Shown here: one piece after another, positions 35,275 through 44,774 of the stretch
Layout of the letters: each line of letters starts with the position of its first letter
Numbering within the stretch: position 1 is the stretch's first letter
From: Rossellomorea marisflavi
GTDB lineage: Bacteria; Bacillota; Bacilli; Bacillales; Bacillaceae_B
Direction of reading: 5' to 3'
Assembly: GCF_009806575.1 (NCBI RefSeq)
Contig: NZ_CP047095.1
Coordinates: forward strand, 1,282,001 to 1,346,000
Length of the DNA stretch: 64,000 nt
Translations under genes and position numbers: made by a program
The notes under the pieces: generated by a model
What the model saw: the letters and a program-made list of their open reading frames with translations, nothing else
The model's database searches: none
What the model was told of the DNA's origin: nothing

Positions 35275-36693
35275 TTATAATCCGACAGAAATATATTTCA
35301 CTTCCAGGTATTCGTCCATTCCCTGATGGCCGCCTTCCCGGCCAAGTCCGCTCTGCTTGAATCCACCAAATGGTGCCTGAGGAGCGGATGGCCCTCCGTC
35401 ATTCAACCCGACAATCCCGTATTCCAATTGCTCACAAATGGCAATTCCTCGGGAGATGTTTTCTGTGAACACATACGCGGCCAGTCCATAGATCGAATCA
35501 TTGGCACGTTCAACGGCTTCTTCTTCCGTTTTGAACGTGGTGATCGGGGCAAGGGGGCCGAATGTTTCTTCGCTCATGCAGAGCATATCGTCTGTTACGC
35601 CGGTGAGTACGGTGGGTTCAAAGAACAGCCCTTCTTTCACGCTGCCTCCCGTTGCAATTTCAGCGCCCTTTTCAACGGCGTCATCGATATGTTTTTTCAC
35701 TTTATCCACGGCACGGTCATCGATGAGAGGTCCGATGTCAATGCCTTCATCCAGTCCGTTGCCGACCTTCAGCTTTTTGACCTCTGCTACATATTTTTCG
35801 GTGAATTCATCAACGATGGATTCGTGAACATAAATGCGGTTGGTACATACACAGGTTTGACCGGCATTGCGATATTTGGAAGCTACCACTCCTTTGACGG
35901 CCTTATCGATGTCCGCATCCTGGGTCACGATGGAAGGAGCGTGACCGCCAAGCTCAAGGGAGATCTTCTTCATCGTATCCGCAGAGTTCTTCATGAGGAT
36001 TTTACCGACAGGAGTTGAGCCTGTGAACGTGAGCTTGCGGACGCGCGTATCATCCGTCCACGCTTCCCCGATCGTCTTGGAGTCTCCGCTCACAACATTG
36101 ATGACGCCTTTCGGTATACCTGCTTCTTCTGCCAGATGGGCAAGTTTGAAGGCTGTCAGCGGTGTGAGCTCAGCCGGTTTGATGACGACGGTGCATCCTG
36201 CCGCTAATGCAGGCGCGACCTTCCGTGTGATCATCGCAGCGGGGAAGTTCCACGGCGTGATGACGGCGACGACACCGACTGGCTGCTTCGTCACGAACAT
36301 CCTTTTGTCGCGTTGCGTTGCCGGAATCTGCTCTCCATACACACGCTTTCCTTCTTCAGCAAACCAGGAAATGTAGCCGTTGGCATAGTCGATTTCCCCA
36401 AGGGCCTCTTTAAGCGGCTTTCCTTGTTCCAATGTCATCGTACGGGCGAGGTCTTCGCGATTATCATGAATGAGATCATGCCATTTACGGACCAGTTCGC
36501 TCCGCTCGTAGGCTGAGTGTTTACTCCAGCTTTTAAACGCTTCAGAAGCAGCATCGACAGCGTACTTTGCTTCCTTCGTGCTTCCGTTCGGAACGGTGGC
36601 GATCACATCTGATGTGGCGGGGTTGACGACCTCGATCGTGTCGAGATCCTGACCGGTTTGTTGACCATTGATCAATAGCGCATACTTTTCCAT
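35275..36693 (-). CDS. gabD: NAD(P)-dependent succinate-semialdehyde dehydrogenase
   Basis: 472-residue aldehyde dehydrogenase. [38 protein letters not shown] (catalytic Glu) and [12 protein letters not shown] (catalytic Cys plus the second Cys typical of SSADH) place it in the GabD group. It oxidises succinic semialdehyde to succinate in GABA catabolism. No gabT lies beside it. A ribosome site AGGAGGTT lies upstream. It is divergent from the quinone reductase-like gene. Confidence 0.9.
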   Translation of the reverse strand: MEKYALLINGQQTGQDLDTIEVVNPATSDVIATVPNGSTKEAKYAVDAASEAFKSWSKHSAYERSELVRKWHDLIHDNREDLARTMTLEQGKPLKEALGEIDYANGYISWFAEEGKRVYGEQIPATQRDKRMFVTKQPVGVVAVITPWNFPAAMITRKVAPALAAGCTVVIKPAELTPLTAFKLAHLAEEAGIPKGVINVVSGDSKTIGEAWTDDTRVRKLTFTGSTPVGKILMKNSADTMKKISLELGGHAPSIVTQDADIDKAVKGVVASKYRNAGQTCVCTNRIYVHESIVDEFTEKYVAEVKKLKVGNGLDEGIDIGPLIDDRAVDKVKKHIDDAVEKGAEIATGGSVKEGLFFEPTVLTGVTDDMLCMSEETFGPLAPITTFKTEEEAVERANDSIYGLAAYVFTENISRGIAICEQLEYGIVGLNDGGPSAPQAPFGGFKQSGLGREGGHQGMDEYLEVKYISVGL

Positions 36694-36881
36694 TAAATGA
36701 ACCTCCTGAATTGATTGGTTGATAAGATAGTGAGAGTTTTCCCTCTCTATATGTAGCTTAAACGTTACCTCAAATGTTGCAGTGACGCCAACAAATGAAC
36801 CTCGAAGTTCCTGTGTTTATTCTTATTCAGGTTGAGGGAACATATACCGTATGAACTTAGATTACCAAGGAGGAATCCACT

Positions 36882-37811
36882 GTGAAAGCAATTGTGATCA
36901 ATCAATATGGAAGCAAGGATGTTTTGGAAGAAAAGCAAGTAGAGAAGCCGGCAATCGGTGATGATCAGGTGCTGGTAGAGAACCATGCAACTTCAATCAA
37001 TCCGATCGACTGGAAGCTGAGAGAGGGATACCTGAAGCAGATGCTTGATTTTGAATTCCCGATCATACTTGGATGGGATGTAGCAGGCACCATTTCTGAA
37101 ATCGGTAAGAACGTCAGCGGCTATTCCATCGGCGATCGGGTATTCGCCCGTCCGGAAACGACGAATCAGGGAACCTATGCGGAGTATGTGCCGGTGGATG
37201 CCCATCTGCTAGCACCCATGCCGGATTCCATGAGCTATGAAGAAGCAGCAGCAATCCCACTTGCTGGATTGACGGCCTGGCAGTGCCTGGTGGATTTTGG
37301 TGAAATCAAGAAAGGCGATAACGTATTGATCCATGCAGGATCAGGAGGAGTCGGAAGTTATGCCATCCAGATTGCTAAGAGCTTCGGGGCCCATGTCGCC
37401 ACCACTGCGAGCGGGAAGAACGAGCAGTTTGTCCGGTCCTTGGGGGCAGATGAATTCATCAACTACCGGGAGCAGGATTTCAGCGAGCTCTTATCAGACT
37501 ATGATCTTGTCGTCGATACGATGGGAGGAAAGGTTCAGGAGGACAGCTTCAAGGTATTGAAAAAAGGTGGCAAGCTCGTCTCCATCGCCGAACAGCCTTC
37601 TGAAGACTATGCGGCCGACTTCACAACGAAATTCCTGTGGCTGGAGCCGAACGGCGAACAGCTGAAGAAGCTGGCGGACCTTTATGAGAAGGGAGAACTG
37701 AAACCGATCATAGGAGAAACCTTCGACCTCAGTGAACAAGGCTTGAAGGATGCCCATGCCCTAAGTGAAACTCATCATGCAAAAGGGAAGATCATCATCA
37801 AAGTGAAGTAG
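36882..37811 (+). CDS. Zinc-independent MDR oxidoreductase (quinone reductase-like)
   Basis: 309 residues of the medium-chain dehydrogenase superfamily without the zinc-binding Cys residues. GWDVAGTISEIGKNVSGYSIGDRV, AIPLAGLTAWQCL and the NADP motif IHAGSGGVGSYAIQIAK match quinone oxidoreductase/enone reductase members. Start GTG 36882 follows AAGGAGG. It probably reduces quinones or reactive enones with NADPH. Monocistronic. Confidence 0.88.
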   Translation: MKAIVINQYGSKDVLEEKQVEKPAIGDDQVLVENHATSINPIDWKLREGYLKQMLDFEFPIILGWDVAGTISEIGKNVSGYSIGDRVFARPETTNQGTYAEYVPVDAHLLAPMPDSMSYEEAAAIPLAGLTAWQCLVDFGEIKKGDNVLIHAGSGGVGSYAIQIAKSFGAHVATTASGKNEQFVRSLGADEFINYREQDFSELLSDYDLVVDTMGGKVQEDSFKVLKKGGKLVSIAEQPSEDYAADFTTKFLWLEPNGEQLKKLADLYEKGELKPIIGETFDLSEQGLKDAHALSETHHAKGKIIIKVK

Positions 37812-37825
37812 AAACAGAACCAGTG

Positions 37826-37877
37826 AAAATCCGGGTGTGCTCACTTCCTGAACGGAAGGGCAACGCCCGGATTTTAT
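37826..37877 (+). terminator. Terminator after the MDR gene
   Basis: AAAATCCGGGTGT...AACGCCCGGATTTT stem with an inner hairpin (TTCC / GGAA) followed by T-rich sequence. Confidence 0.75.
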
Positions 37878-37914
37878 ATTTTTTATGGGAGTCTCAAAAT
37901 GGTTTTGTATTTTT

Positions 37915-38574
37915 CTACCTATTATTGGGGGTGTGAATGCCTTTTATTGTATGCTCTGATTCAAACAACCCCTCCAGAAGATATCGTTGAACCCCTTTAC
38001 AGCACTGAGCGGCCTCCCTGTAATGCCTCCTGCTTGCTTCTACATCCCCGCTCAGGGAGTGGAGTCGGCCGAGGATACTTTCTTTCATCCATTCTTTTGA
38101 CATGGAATCGGCCCTCTCTGCGGCTTCTTCAAGCCTTCCTTCCTCTAGCAATAAATGAACCTGGTAATACTCCCTTACCTGCGACTGTTTAACTTGAAGA
38201 AGATGGGAAGCGGCGCTTCGTACATCCTTTCGCTGTGCAGCCTCTGCAAGAAGGAAAATCGCTTGGTGTGCGGGAGATTTGTACTTTCGCAGGACCTTGT
38301 TGAGCTGATCCTTCACCAGGAGAGGGTCACCTTGGCCGAGCGCCCAATAAAAGCCCAGTATCGGCTGCCTTGTGCGTGCAGATAAAAACTGTTCAACTTT
38401 GTGTGAATCTGTTGCATGGTACATATAATACATATAGGGAATCATGGCAATGAGAAGGACAGAGGCTGTGATCACCGTTACGACTGCACCAAAAGGAAGA
38501 TCAAAAAAACCACCTGTAATACCTAAAGTAATAGCGAAGCTGAACATGATGATGTACTGTTTTTTGCTGATCAT
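37915..38574 (-). CDS. Uncharacterised membrane-anchored helical-repeat protein
   Basis: 219 residues, not recognised. Two N-terminal membrane helices (IIMFSFAITLGITGGFF, VITASVLLIAMIPYMYYMY) are followed by a soluble, helix-rich C-terminal region of about 150 residues with TPR-like pairs (ILGFYWALGQGDPLLVKDQL, LLLEEGRLEEAAERADSM). It is the last gene of a three-gene operon whose first two products have DUF4003 and DUF3951; the start overlaps the DUF3951 stop. Confidence 0.7.
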   Translation of the reverse strand: MISKKQYIIMFSFAITLGITGGFFDLPFGAVVTVITASVLLIAMIPYMYYMYHATDSHKVEQFLSARTRQPILGFYWALGQGDPLLVKDQLNKVLRKYKSPAHQAIFLLAEAAQRKDVRSAASHLLQVKQSQVREYYQVHLLLEEGRLEEAAERADSMSKEWMKESILGRLHSLSGDVEASRRHYREAAQCCKGVQRYLLEGLFESEHTIKGIHTPNNR

Positions 38575-38789
38575 GGATGGTTCCTTTCCGGTTCGTCTCC
38601 AGTCTCTTCATCTACCGCCGGGATTTCCTGTTCTTCATGGAATTCCACTTCTGTCTGCCCGGTGATCCCGTCAAATGGCGTATAGAAGAGCGAAGGAGAC
38701 CGTTTCTTTTTGAATGATTTTATCCCTGCGATGATGAGGAGCAATGTCACAGAGAGGGGGAGCAGGGCGAATGCCAGCAGCTCCATCAT
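38571..38789 (-). CDS. DUF3951 small membrane protein
   Basis: 72 residues: one N-terminal membrane helix (LLAFALLPLSVTLLLIIAGI), a basic linker and FYTPFDGITGQTEVEFHEE, which is the DUF3951 signature, then an acidic tail. Both gene ends overlap neighbours (ATGA-type), so translation is coupled. Function unknown in the family. Confidence 0.8.
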   Translation of the reverse strand: MMELLAFALLPLSVTLLLIIAGIKSFKKKRSPSLFYTPFDGITGQTEVEFHEEQEIPAVDEETGDEPERNHP

Positions 38790-39748
38790 GAATCGTTGGA
38801 CGAGCTTGTGGCTACGGCGCTTGCAGACATGGTGGCGATCATGGCAGTCTGCTGTGCTTGGATCAGTGTCTCGATCGTCGTCGACAAGCTCGTCGTGGCG
38901 AGGGAAGAATCCTCCAAGTGATTGCTCACATAGAAGTTCACGGCCATCATGAAATTCACATCTTTATGCCATCTGAATGCTTTGATCCTGTTCAGGTTGT
39001 CCCATACGGAACGGACCCTGCCGCAGTCCGCATCTTTGACGAATGACAGCAGGGCGACCTGCGGATAGTAAGCCGGTTTCATGCGGATTCCTTCCGAGCG
39101 GAGGGCATCATATACCCCTAGAACCCTTGATATCAGGGCTTCCGGTCCTTCTTCCTCCTGAAGGGAAAGGATATGGCTCATCGTCTGGAGATCATTCCCT
39201 TTTCGGAAGCCTTCATGGTTCAGCTGGTCGTAAAAGGACTCGATATAGCTCACAATATTCTCCTGTTCCTTTGTAGCGAGAAGTACGGCAAAAGGATAGT
39301 CGCTATGGCCGGTCAGAAATAAATGTTCCTTCGCCATACGCTTATATAGGGCAAGTGCCCGTTCAGGCAGGCTTGAATCCGTTTCTTCCTCACCAAGGAC
39401 GGCAAGGGCAGCAAGATGGGTGAAGATTCCCCTCTTGAAACCTGCTTCAATGAGGCGGTCATAAAGAGCTTGGAGGCGTTCAAATTGTAGGCGTGGGTCT
39501 TCAGATTTCACATCGAGAAGGGCAGCGAATGAAAAGCGCAACTGCGTTTTCAAGTGAGAAAACATACCGGTTTCTTTTTTGATCATTTCGCTTATCTCCA
39601 AGAAGCGCTCCACGTCAAAAGCATGATCATTCGTACAGTAAATGGAGGCGGTCAGCATGAGTGCCCGTTGATCGGAAACCTGCCAGCGGAGACGCTTTTT
39701 CAAGGTGGTATAGATGAATTCATACTGATCGATCTGGTCTTGGATCAT
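38786..39748 (-). CDS. DUF4003 family protein
   Basis: 320 residues, soluble and helix-rich, recognised as DUF4003-like by length and motifs such as RALMLTASIY, GMFSHLKTQLRF, HLFLTGHSDYPFAVLLA. ATG 39748 is chosen: AAGGA is 10 nt upstream, while the GTG at 39757 abuts it. First gene of an operon with DUF3951 and a helical-repeat membrane protein. The Ser/Thr/Ala-rich C-terminus (about the last 45 residues) is odd. No function known. Confidence 0.75.
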   Translation of the reverse strand: MIQDQIDQYEFIYTTLKKRLRWQVSDQRALMLTASIYCTNDHAFDVERFLEISEMIKKETGMFSHLKTQLRFSFAALLDVKSEDPRLQFERLQALYDRLIEAGFKRGIFTHLAALAVLGEEETDSSLPERALALYKRMAKEHLFLTGHSDYPFAVLLATKEQENIVSYIESFYDQLNHEGFRKGNDLQTMSHILSLQEEEGPEALISRVLGVYDALRSEGIRMKPAYYPQVALLSFVKDADCGRVRSVWDNLNRIKAFRWHKDVNFMMAVNFYVSNHLEDSSLATTSLSTTIETLIQAQQTAMIATMSASAVATSSSNDS

Positions 39749-40073
39749 ATTGAACACGTCCTTAAATGATTGATTCCTTTATATACGGATGTAATGGTTT
39801 GGGGTTTCATTTTCCTGCAGATGTCAATTTCTTATATGAAAGAAGCCATCTGCATTGTCCTGCCATACAAGAATCGTTATTAAATTTTTTACAATTTGAG
39901 TGAGAAATAGTTAATAGTCTGCTATGGTGATGTAGGATACATACTTTGTTAAACCACCAATATCTGAATGGGGGTATACTACGAGGGCGTTGAAGCAGCA
40001 TCTGTCCTCAGAAAGCCGAAAAAGACAGGGAGGCTTCCGGGTTTCAATGTATTCTACATAAGGGGGGAATCAA
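39749..40073. other. 325-bp intergenic region, no gene seen
   Basis: AT-rich near the DUF4003 start, then a more structured part toward the AraC gene. A possible stem CTGTC / GACAG (about 40000-40036) with AAGCC / GGCTT pairing next to it could be a leader structure. No known riboswitch pattern was recognised. Confidence 0.5.
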
Positions 40074-40922
40074 ATGGAAATGCTGGAGCGGTTGAATCAG
40101 TGCATCGACTATATTGAGAAGAATCTGGACGGAGTAATCGATCCGGATGAGCTATCTGCGCTCTCCATGTATTCCCATCATCATTTCCAGAAGATGTTTT
40201 CCGTCATCTCCGGGTGCCCGCTTGCGGAGTATATCCGGAAGAGGAGGCTCACCGTAGCGGCCCAGGAACTCATGGTGACAGAGGCAAAAGTGATCGATGT
40301 TGCCCTGAAGTATGGATATGAAACGCCGGAGTCGTTCTCGAAAGCGTTCCGGAAGCTTCATGGAGTGCCGCCTTCGAGGATACGTTCAGCGTCTGTCAGG
40401 GCGTACCCGAGATTGGGTTTTAAACTTCAGATAACAGGGGTGAACGAGATGAATTATCGCATGGTTGAAAAAGAAGCGTTCGAAGTGGCGGGGATCGGCA
40501 GGAGAATGAGCACGCAGGATGGAGAAAACCTAAGGGAGATCCCTAAGTTCTGGGAGCAGGTGAACAGGGATGGGATTGACCGGGAGATTTGCAGGGCTGC
40601 CAACGCCGATTCGATTATGGGCGTGTGCCTGCACGAAGATCGCACCAAGGATGAATTCACGTATTTCATCGGGGCTGAAAATACGGTGGCTACGGTAGCC
40701 TATGAAACGCATACGATGCCTGCTGCCACTTGGGCGGTATTTGAGGTGGTGGGTCCGATGCCTCTGGCCATACAGCGCGTATGGGAGAGGATCTTCACAG
40801 AATGGTTCCCGTCCACGGGATTTGAGCACAGCGGTGGTCCTGAGTTCGAACTGTACCCGATGGAAGACGCCGGGGCAGAAGACTTTCGCTGTGAGGTATG
40901 GGTGCCCGTTAAGAATCGTTAA
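40074..40922 (+). CDS. AraC-family regulator with GyrI-like effector domain
   Basis: 282 residues. Two AraC helix-turn-helix motifs in residues 1-105 (DELSALSMYSHHHFQKMF, AEYIRKRRLTVAAQEL, IDVALKYGYETPESFSKAFRKLHG) and a GyrI-like/BacR effector-binding domain (about 125-282, ending FRCEVWVPVK). Relatives such as Rob or YdeE bind small hydrophobic ligands and control drug or stress genes. GGGGGAATCAA precedes the ATG. It stands alone; target unknown. Confidence 0.9.
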   Translation: MEMLERLNQCIDYIEKNLDGVIDPDELSALSMYSHHHFQKMFSVISGCPLAEYIRKRRLTVAAQELMVTEAKVIDVALKYGYETPESFSKAFRKLHGVPPSRIRSASVRAYPRLGFKLQITGVNEMNYRMVEKEAFEVAGIGRRMSTQDGENLREIPKFWEQVNRDGIDREICRAANADSIMGVCLHEDRTKDEFTYFIGAENTVATVAYETHTMPAATWAVFEVVGPMPLAIQRVWERIFTEWFPSTGFEHSGGPEFELYPMEDAGAEDFRCEVWVPVKNR

Positions 40923-40936
40923 TATCATGTTGAAGC

Positions 40937-40962
40937 AAGGCAACGTCGTGTTGCCTTTTTTT
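40937..40962 (+). terminator. Terminator after the AraC gene
   Basis: AGGCAAC-GTCGT-GTTGCCT followed by a T run. Confidence 0.88.
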
Positions 40963-41053
40963 GATTTTCAAGAATGTTCTTATTCATTCCTCCTAAAACT
41001 GGACCTTCTTGTTATAATGTAAGAAAAAGGATATGTGGATTGGGAGTGAATCG

Positions 41054-42064
41054 ATGGTTTTCCGAAGGACACGTATGTCAAAATGGGCGCTCATGCTCGT
41101 GCCCGTCATCTTACTATGCAATATTCTACTGTATCAATCTTCAGTACAACTCTACCTAGATATTCATATCAGCAAAGAAGTGGTGTTCGGCAGCCTCCTT
41201 GACCTGGTGGTCGTCCTGCCGGCTTTGATGTATGCAGCATTCAGACTTTCCAAAAAACAGCTTGCAGGTATCGTGGTATTCGGTCTCGTCCTCGCAAGAT
41301 TCATACTCCCCGAAGCATACTTTGCTCAGTACACGATTCTGCTGTATGCCGGACTGGCGGTCGAAGTGATCGTTGTCATGGGAGAACTTGCACTGGTCTT
41401 CCTCCTGGTGAAAAAGATACCGGACATAAAGGGCTATATGAGGGAGTCTGGAAACGGACCCCTGTTTTCACTTCTCCCCGCAGCCATACGGAATGTAAAG
41501 GATCATTTTATCGTCAGGTTGATCACCTCTGAAATCCTCACAATCTACTACGGTCTAATGAGCTGGAAGCGCAAAGCACCCGTCCATCGCGGAGTGGTGA
41601 CCATGCATCAAACCACCAGCCACACAGCCATGAATCTCATGTTGATCCACGCCATCGTCCTGGAATCAGTGGGGTTTCATTGGTGGCTCCATGATATTCA
41701 ACCGGTCCTGTCCATGGTGCTCCTCATACTCAATGTATACGGGGTCATCCTGTTCCTTGCTGAGATTCAGATCGCCCGCCTGCATCCCCTTGAAGTGAAG
41801 GACGGGATGATCTATATCGGCCAGGGACTTCAAAAGAGGATTGTCTTTCCTATAGAAAATATTGAACACATGGAGTGGGGTGGAAAACCAGCTGAAGCCG
41901 GTCTTCTCCTCATGTATAAAGATTTTGAAGAAGTGGAGCCCCAGGTTGTCATCACATTGAAGGAAGAAGCAGAAGCCACACTATTCATGGGTAGGAAGGT
42001 CATGGTGCGTGAAGTGGCCATCAGGGTGGATGATCCAAACCGCCTGAAAGAATTATTGGTGTGA
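41054..42064 (+). CDS. Uncharacterised polytopic membrane protein
   Basis: 336 residues, not recognised. About seven membrane helices (MLVPVILLCNILLYQ, DLVVVLPALMYAAF, VVFGLVLARFILP, LLYAGLAVEVIVVMGELALVFLLV and others) are followed by a 90-residue soluble C-terminal domain (HPLEVKDGMIYIGQGLQKRI) that looks beta-rich, PH-like. ATG 41054 has GGGAGTG upstream; the ATG at 41033 has none. An extended -10 (TTGTTATAAT, 41009-41018) lies upstream. It precedes an ECF sigma gene and a clpP paralogue, 62 nt from the first. Confidence 0.7.
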   Translation: MVFRRTRMSKWALMLVPVILLCNILLYQSSVQLYLDIHISKEVVFGSLLDLVVVLPALMYAAFRLSKKQLAGIVVFGLVLARFILPEAYFAQYTILLYAGLAVEVIVVMGELALVFLLVKKIPDIKGYMRESGNGPLFSLLPAAIRNVKDHFIVRLITSEILTIYYGLMSWKRKAPVHRGVVTMHQTTSHTAMNLMLIHAIVLESVGFHWWLHDIQPVLSMVLLILNVYGVILFLAEIQIARLHPLEVKDGMIYIGQGLQKRIVFPIENIEHMEWGGKPAEAGLLLMYKDFEEVEPQVVITLKEEAEATLFMGRKVMVREVAIRVDDPNRLKELLV

Positions 42065-42126
42065 CCCGTATCTTTTTCGGCTTCCCATCCGTTAGTAGTG
42101 TGAGAGGATGATAAGGAGTGAAGGAT

Positions 42127-42762
42127 ATGCAACCTGTAGAAAAGTCGCCTCACCCAGGCGGCATGAAGGAACAAAGGGACAGTCTCCTACGATACTGCCG
42201 CTTTCTGACGAAAAATCAGTGGGATGCCGACGAGATTGCACAAGAGTCCCTTGCCAGGGCATTGGAACATTACCGACATGAGGAGTGGACCCAAGCACTG
42301 CTGAAGCGTATCGCTTATTCTGTGTGGATTGATGTAACGCGTAAGCGGAGATGGGAAACGGTGGAAGCTTCACGTCAAGAGCAGTCGTATCAATTGTCCG
42401 GTTTTGATTGCGCCCACCTTCTCCGTCACCTTACCCCGAAGCAGATGGTCACCTTCGTTCTGAAAGAAGCATTTCAGTTCCGCATTGCAGAGATTGCTTC
42501 CATATTGAACATGAGTGAAACCGGGATCAAGGCGCTATTGAGTCGTGCAAGGAACAGACTGAAAAATCTGCAGGATGAGCCTGGCATGGAGGAACCTTCC
42601 GACATTCAAAAACAACTGGATGCCATCCTGCTCCGTACCCTTCGTGCACAGGATCCTGCCCTTCTTCTTCAGTTTATCCCGACGCTGTTAGCCCGTCAGT
42701 CGACGGTAAGCGGTGAACGTCTGCATGTCCACTCCTCCTTCTTCCTCTCCAACGCAGCATAA
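42127..42762 (+). CDS. ECF-family RNA polymerase sigma factor
   Basis: 211 residues. Sigma-2 ([32 protein letters not shown]) and sigma-4 ([41 protein letters not shown]) are clear. A C-terminal extension of about 50 residues ([14 protein letters not shown]...) goes beyond the usual ECF length. AAGGAG lies 9 nt before ATG 42127. No anti-sigma gene of a known type follows; the next gene, 16 nt away, encodes a ClpP paralogue, and a membrane protein precedes it. Confidence 0.88.
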   Translation: MQPVEKSPHPGGMKEQRDSLLRYCRFLTKNQWDADEIAQESLARALEHYRHEEWTQALLKRIAYSVWIDVTRKRRWETVEASRQEQSYQLSGFDCAHLLRHLTPKQMVTFVLKEAFQFRIAEIASILNMSETGIKALLSRARNRLKNLQDEPGMEEPSDIQKQLDAILLRTLRAQDPALLLQFIPTLLARQSTVSGERLHVHSSFFLSNAA

Positions 42763-42778
42763 TGGAGGAGGATACAAG

Positions 42779-43357
42779 ATGAATGCCATACCGTATGTGA
42801 TTGAACAATCGAGTAACGGGGAGCGCTCCTACGATATCTATTCAAGACTGCTGAAGGACCGGATCATCATGGTAAGCGATGAAATCAACGATGCCATGGC
42901 CAACAGTATCGTCGCCCAGCTCCTGTTCCTGGCGGCAGATGCGCCTGACAAAGATATCTCCCTTTACATCAATAGTCCCGGTGGTTCGACTTCCGCCGGT
43001 TTTGCCATTTTCGATACGATGGAGTATATTACTCCGGAGGTGAGGACGATCTGTACAGGGATGGCCGCGTCCTTCGGTGCCATGCTCCTCCTTGCCGGCA
43101 CCAAGGGGAAGCGGATGGCCCTTCCGAATAGTGAAATCATGATTCACCAGCCTCTCGGGGGGGCACGTGGGCAGGCGACTGACCTCGAGATCTCCGCGAA
43201 ACGGATCGTCAAACTTCGTAAGCATCTCAATGAAATCATCGCGGAAAGGACGGGAAAGCCCCTGGAACAAGTCGAAGTCGATACCGACCGGGATTACTTC
43301 ATGACGGCGGAGGAAGCGCTGGAATACGGGATCATTGATCATATCGTCAAAAAATAA
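42779..43357 (+). CDS. clpP: ClpP-type serine protease, paralogue
   Basis: 192 residues. Catalytic triad Ser98 ([10 protein letters not shown]), His123 ([10 protein letters not shown]) and Asp172 (DTDRDYFM) is intact, so it should form an active ClpP tetradecamer with ClpX or ClpC. ATG 42779 with GGAGGAGG upstream, 16 nt after the ECF sigma stop. The sequence departs from the housekeeping ClpP start (MNLIPTVIEQ form is [10 protein letters not shown] here), and the linkage with a sigma factor is not that of the main clpP. Probably a second ClpP with a regulated role. Confidence 0.88.
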   Translation: MNAIPYVIEQSSNGERSYDIYSRLLKDRIIMVSDEINDAMANSIVAQLLFLAADAPDKDISLYINSPGGSTSAGFAIFDTMEYITPEVRTICTGMAASFGAMLLLAGTKGKRMALPNSEIMIHQPLGGARGQATDLEISAKRIVKLRKHLNEIIAERTGKPLEQVEVDTDRDYFMTAEEALEYGIIDHIVKK

Positions 43358-43365
43358 GAGTGGGG

Positions 43366-43391
43366 CCCTTCTGGTATCAGAAGGGTTTTTG
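43366..43391 (+). terminator. Terminator after clpP
   Basis: CCCTTCTG-GTAT-CAGAAGGG followed by TTTTT. Confidence 0.9.
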
Positions 43392-43469
43392 AATTGAAGG
43401 AGGTTTGCTTTCATTCTCTGGTTCCATCCTTTATGATGAGGGAAAATAGAGAAAAAGAGGGTTTATAGT

Positions 43470-44528
43470 ATGAAGAAAATCCATAGTGATATCATCCAGT
43501 TCAGGGGTACTCACTTCGAATTCGGGAAGATGCAGGGAGATAAGTTGAAGGGTTCCTTGACGGTACGGAACAGAGAGAATCAATGGAAAGTGAGAAGACC
43601 GAGATTTGACATTGATCAGGAAGAAGCGGAGACGGCCATCAAGCGGTTCGCCCCCTATGTGTGGGAAGAAATTCTAGGCCTTCAGGAAGCCCTTGGGTGG
43701 CCGATGGAATCGGTGCTGAGGGAATTCGGCGGGTATCGGGTCCCCTATGGAAAATCAGGCTGCTCCATCATGACTGGAAACGGCTATCTCATACGGAACT
43801 ATGACTATCACCCAAAAACCTACGAAGGCCGGTATATGCTCTTCCAGCCTGCTGATGGGGGATATGCCATGATTGGTCCGAGCCAGCGTACGACGGGCCG
43901 TATGGATGGCATGAATGAACACGGGCTGGCCATCGGCTATAATTTCATGCACCGCAAGAACCCGGGGCCGGGTTTCATCTGCTGCATGATTGGACGTCTG
44001 TTGCTTGAGTCATGCAGGAATGTGCCAGAAGCAGTCGACATGTTGAAGGAAATCCCCCATCGCAATTCCTTCAGCTATGTGCTCCATGATGCAGAGGGGA
44101 GGACGAAGATCGTGGAGGCCTCTCCACGTGGAATCGAGGTAAGGGAAGATCACGCGTGCACGAATCACTTCGACATCCAAGTAGGGGAGAATCGAAATCA
44201 TCTTGGAGATTCCATGAGGAGGCTTTCCATCCTGAAAGAGCACCCGGGACTGGAAGCCGGGGAAGCCTTCAGGCTAATGAATGACCGTGATAAAGGAGTC
44301 TTCTCCGAGCTTTATGGAAGCTGGGCGGGGACCATCCATACATCCGCCTATTTCCCTAAAGAAGGAAAAGCATGGTTCGCCCTCGGCGGAGATCGAGAAC
44401 CGGTTGAATTCGATTTTACCGAATGGCTACATGGAAAAGAGATCGGGAAAGAGAGAATCGAAGGGGAAGTGGACACAGATATTCCGTTCCTTCATATAGA
44501 TGAAGGGGCGGATTGGTTTAAACGATGA
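43470..44528 (+). CDS. C45-family autoproteolytic acyltransferase/hydrolase
   Basis: 352 residues of the Ntn-hydrolase type (isopenicillin N acyltransferase/choloylglycine hydrolase-like). The residue expected to become the N-terminal nucleophile after self-cleavage is Cys98 in YGKSGCSIMT, followed by RNYDYHP and GRMDGMNEHGLAIGYNF, all typical. It would hydrolyse amide bonds such as N-acyl amino acids, penicillins or bile salts; the substrate is not clear. A ribosome site AAAGAGGG precedes the ATG. No signal peptide, so cytosolic. Monocistronic. Confidence 0.85.
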   Translation: MKKIHSDIIQFRGTHFEFGKMQGDKLKGSLTVRNRENQWKVRRPRFDIDQEEAETAIKRFAPYVWEEILGLQEALGWPMESVLREFGGYRVPYGKSGCSIMTGNGYLIRNYDYHPKTYEGRYMLFQPADGGYAMIGPSQRTTGRMDGMNEHGLAIGYNFMHRKNPGPGFICCMIGRLLLESCRNVPEAVDMLKEIPHRNSFSYVLHDAEGRTKIVEASPRGIEVREDHACTNHFDIQVGENRNHLGDSMRRLSILKEHPGLEAGEAFRLMNDRDKGVFSELYGSWAGTIHTSAYFPKEGKAWFALGGDREPVEFDFTEWLHGKEIGKERIEGEVDTDIPFLHIDEGADWFKR

Positions 44529-44533
44529 AGAGC

Positions 44534-44566
44534 AAAGCCCGCCTGGGTATTTAGGCGGGCTTTTTC
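44534..44566. terminator. Terminator after the C45 hydrolase gene
   Basis: AAAGCCCGCC / GGCGGGCTTT with a 10-nt loop. Confidence 0.9.
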
Positions 44567-44774
44567 CATCATATTGCCTTTTGTATAAAACTCCTTAGAA
44601 GGAGGAAAATTCAAAAAAATACGTCCGTAAGACCTATTTTCATTTTCTGATATTACCTTTTCTTTAGTTCCTTTTAACAAATTTACGGAATTTAGCAAGA
44701 GTGACAAAATAGGCACATAGCTTTTAAATCCCTTCTCAGTATAATATAACTAGGAACAACTCGGAGGGATGCAG

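Noticed and set aside
39749..40073. Possible riboswitch before the AraC gene
   Set aside because: A few short complementary segments are present, but none of the conserved blocks of known Bacillus riboswitches were found, and the gene is a regulator without a metabolic link.
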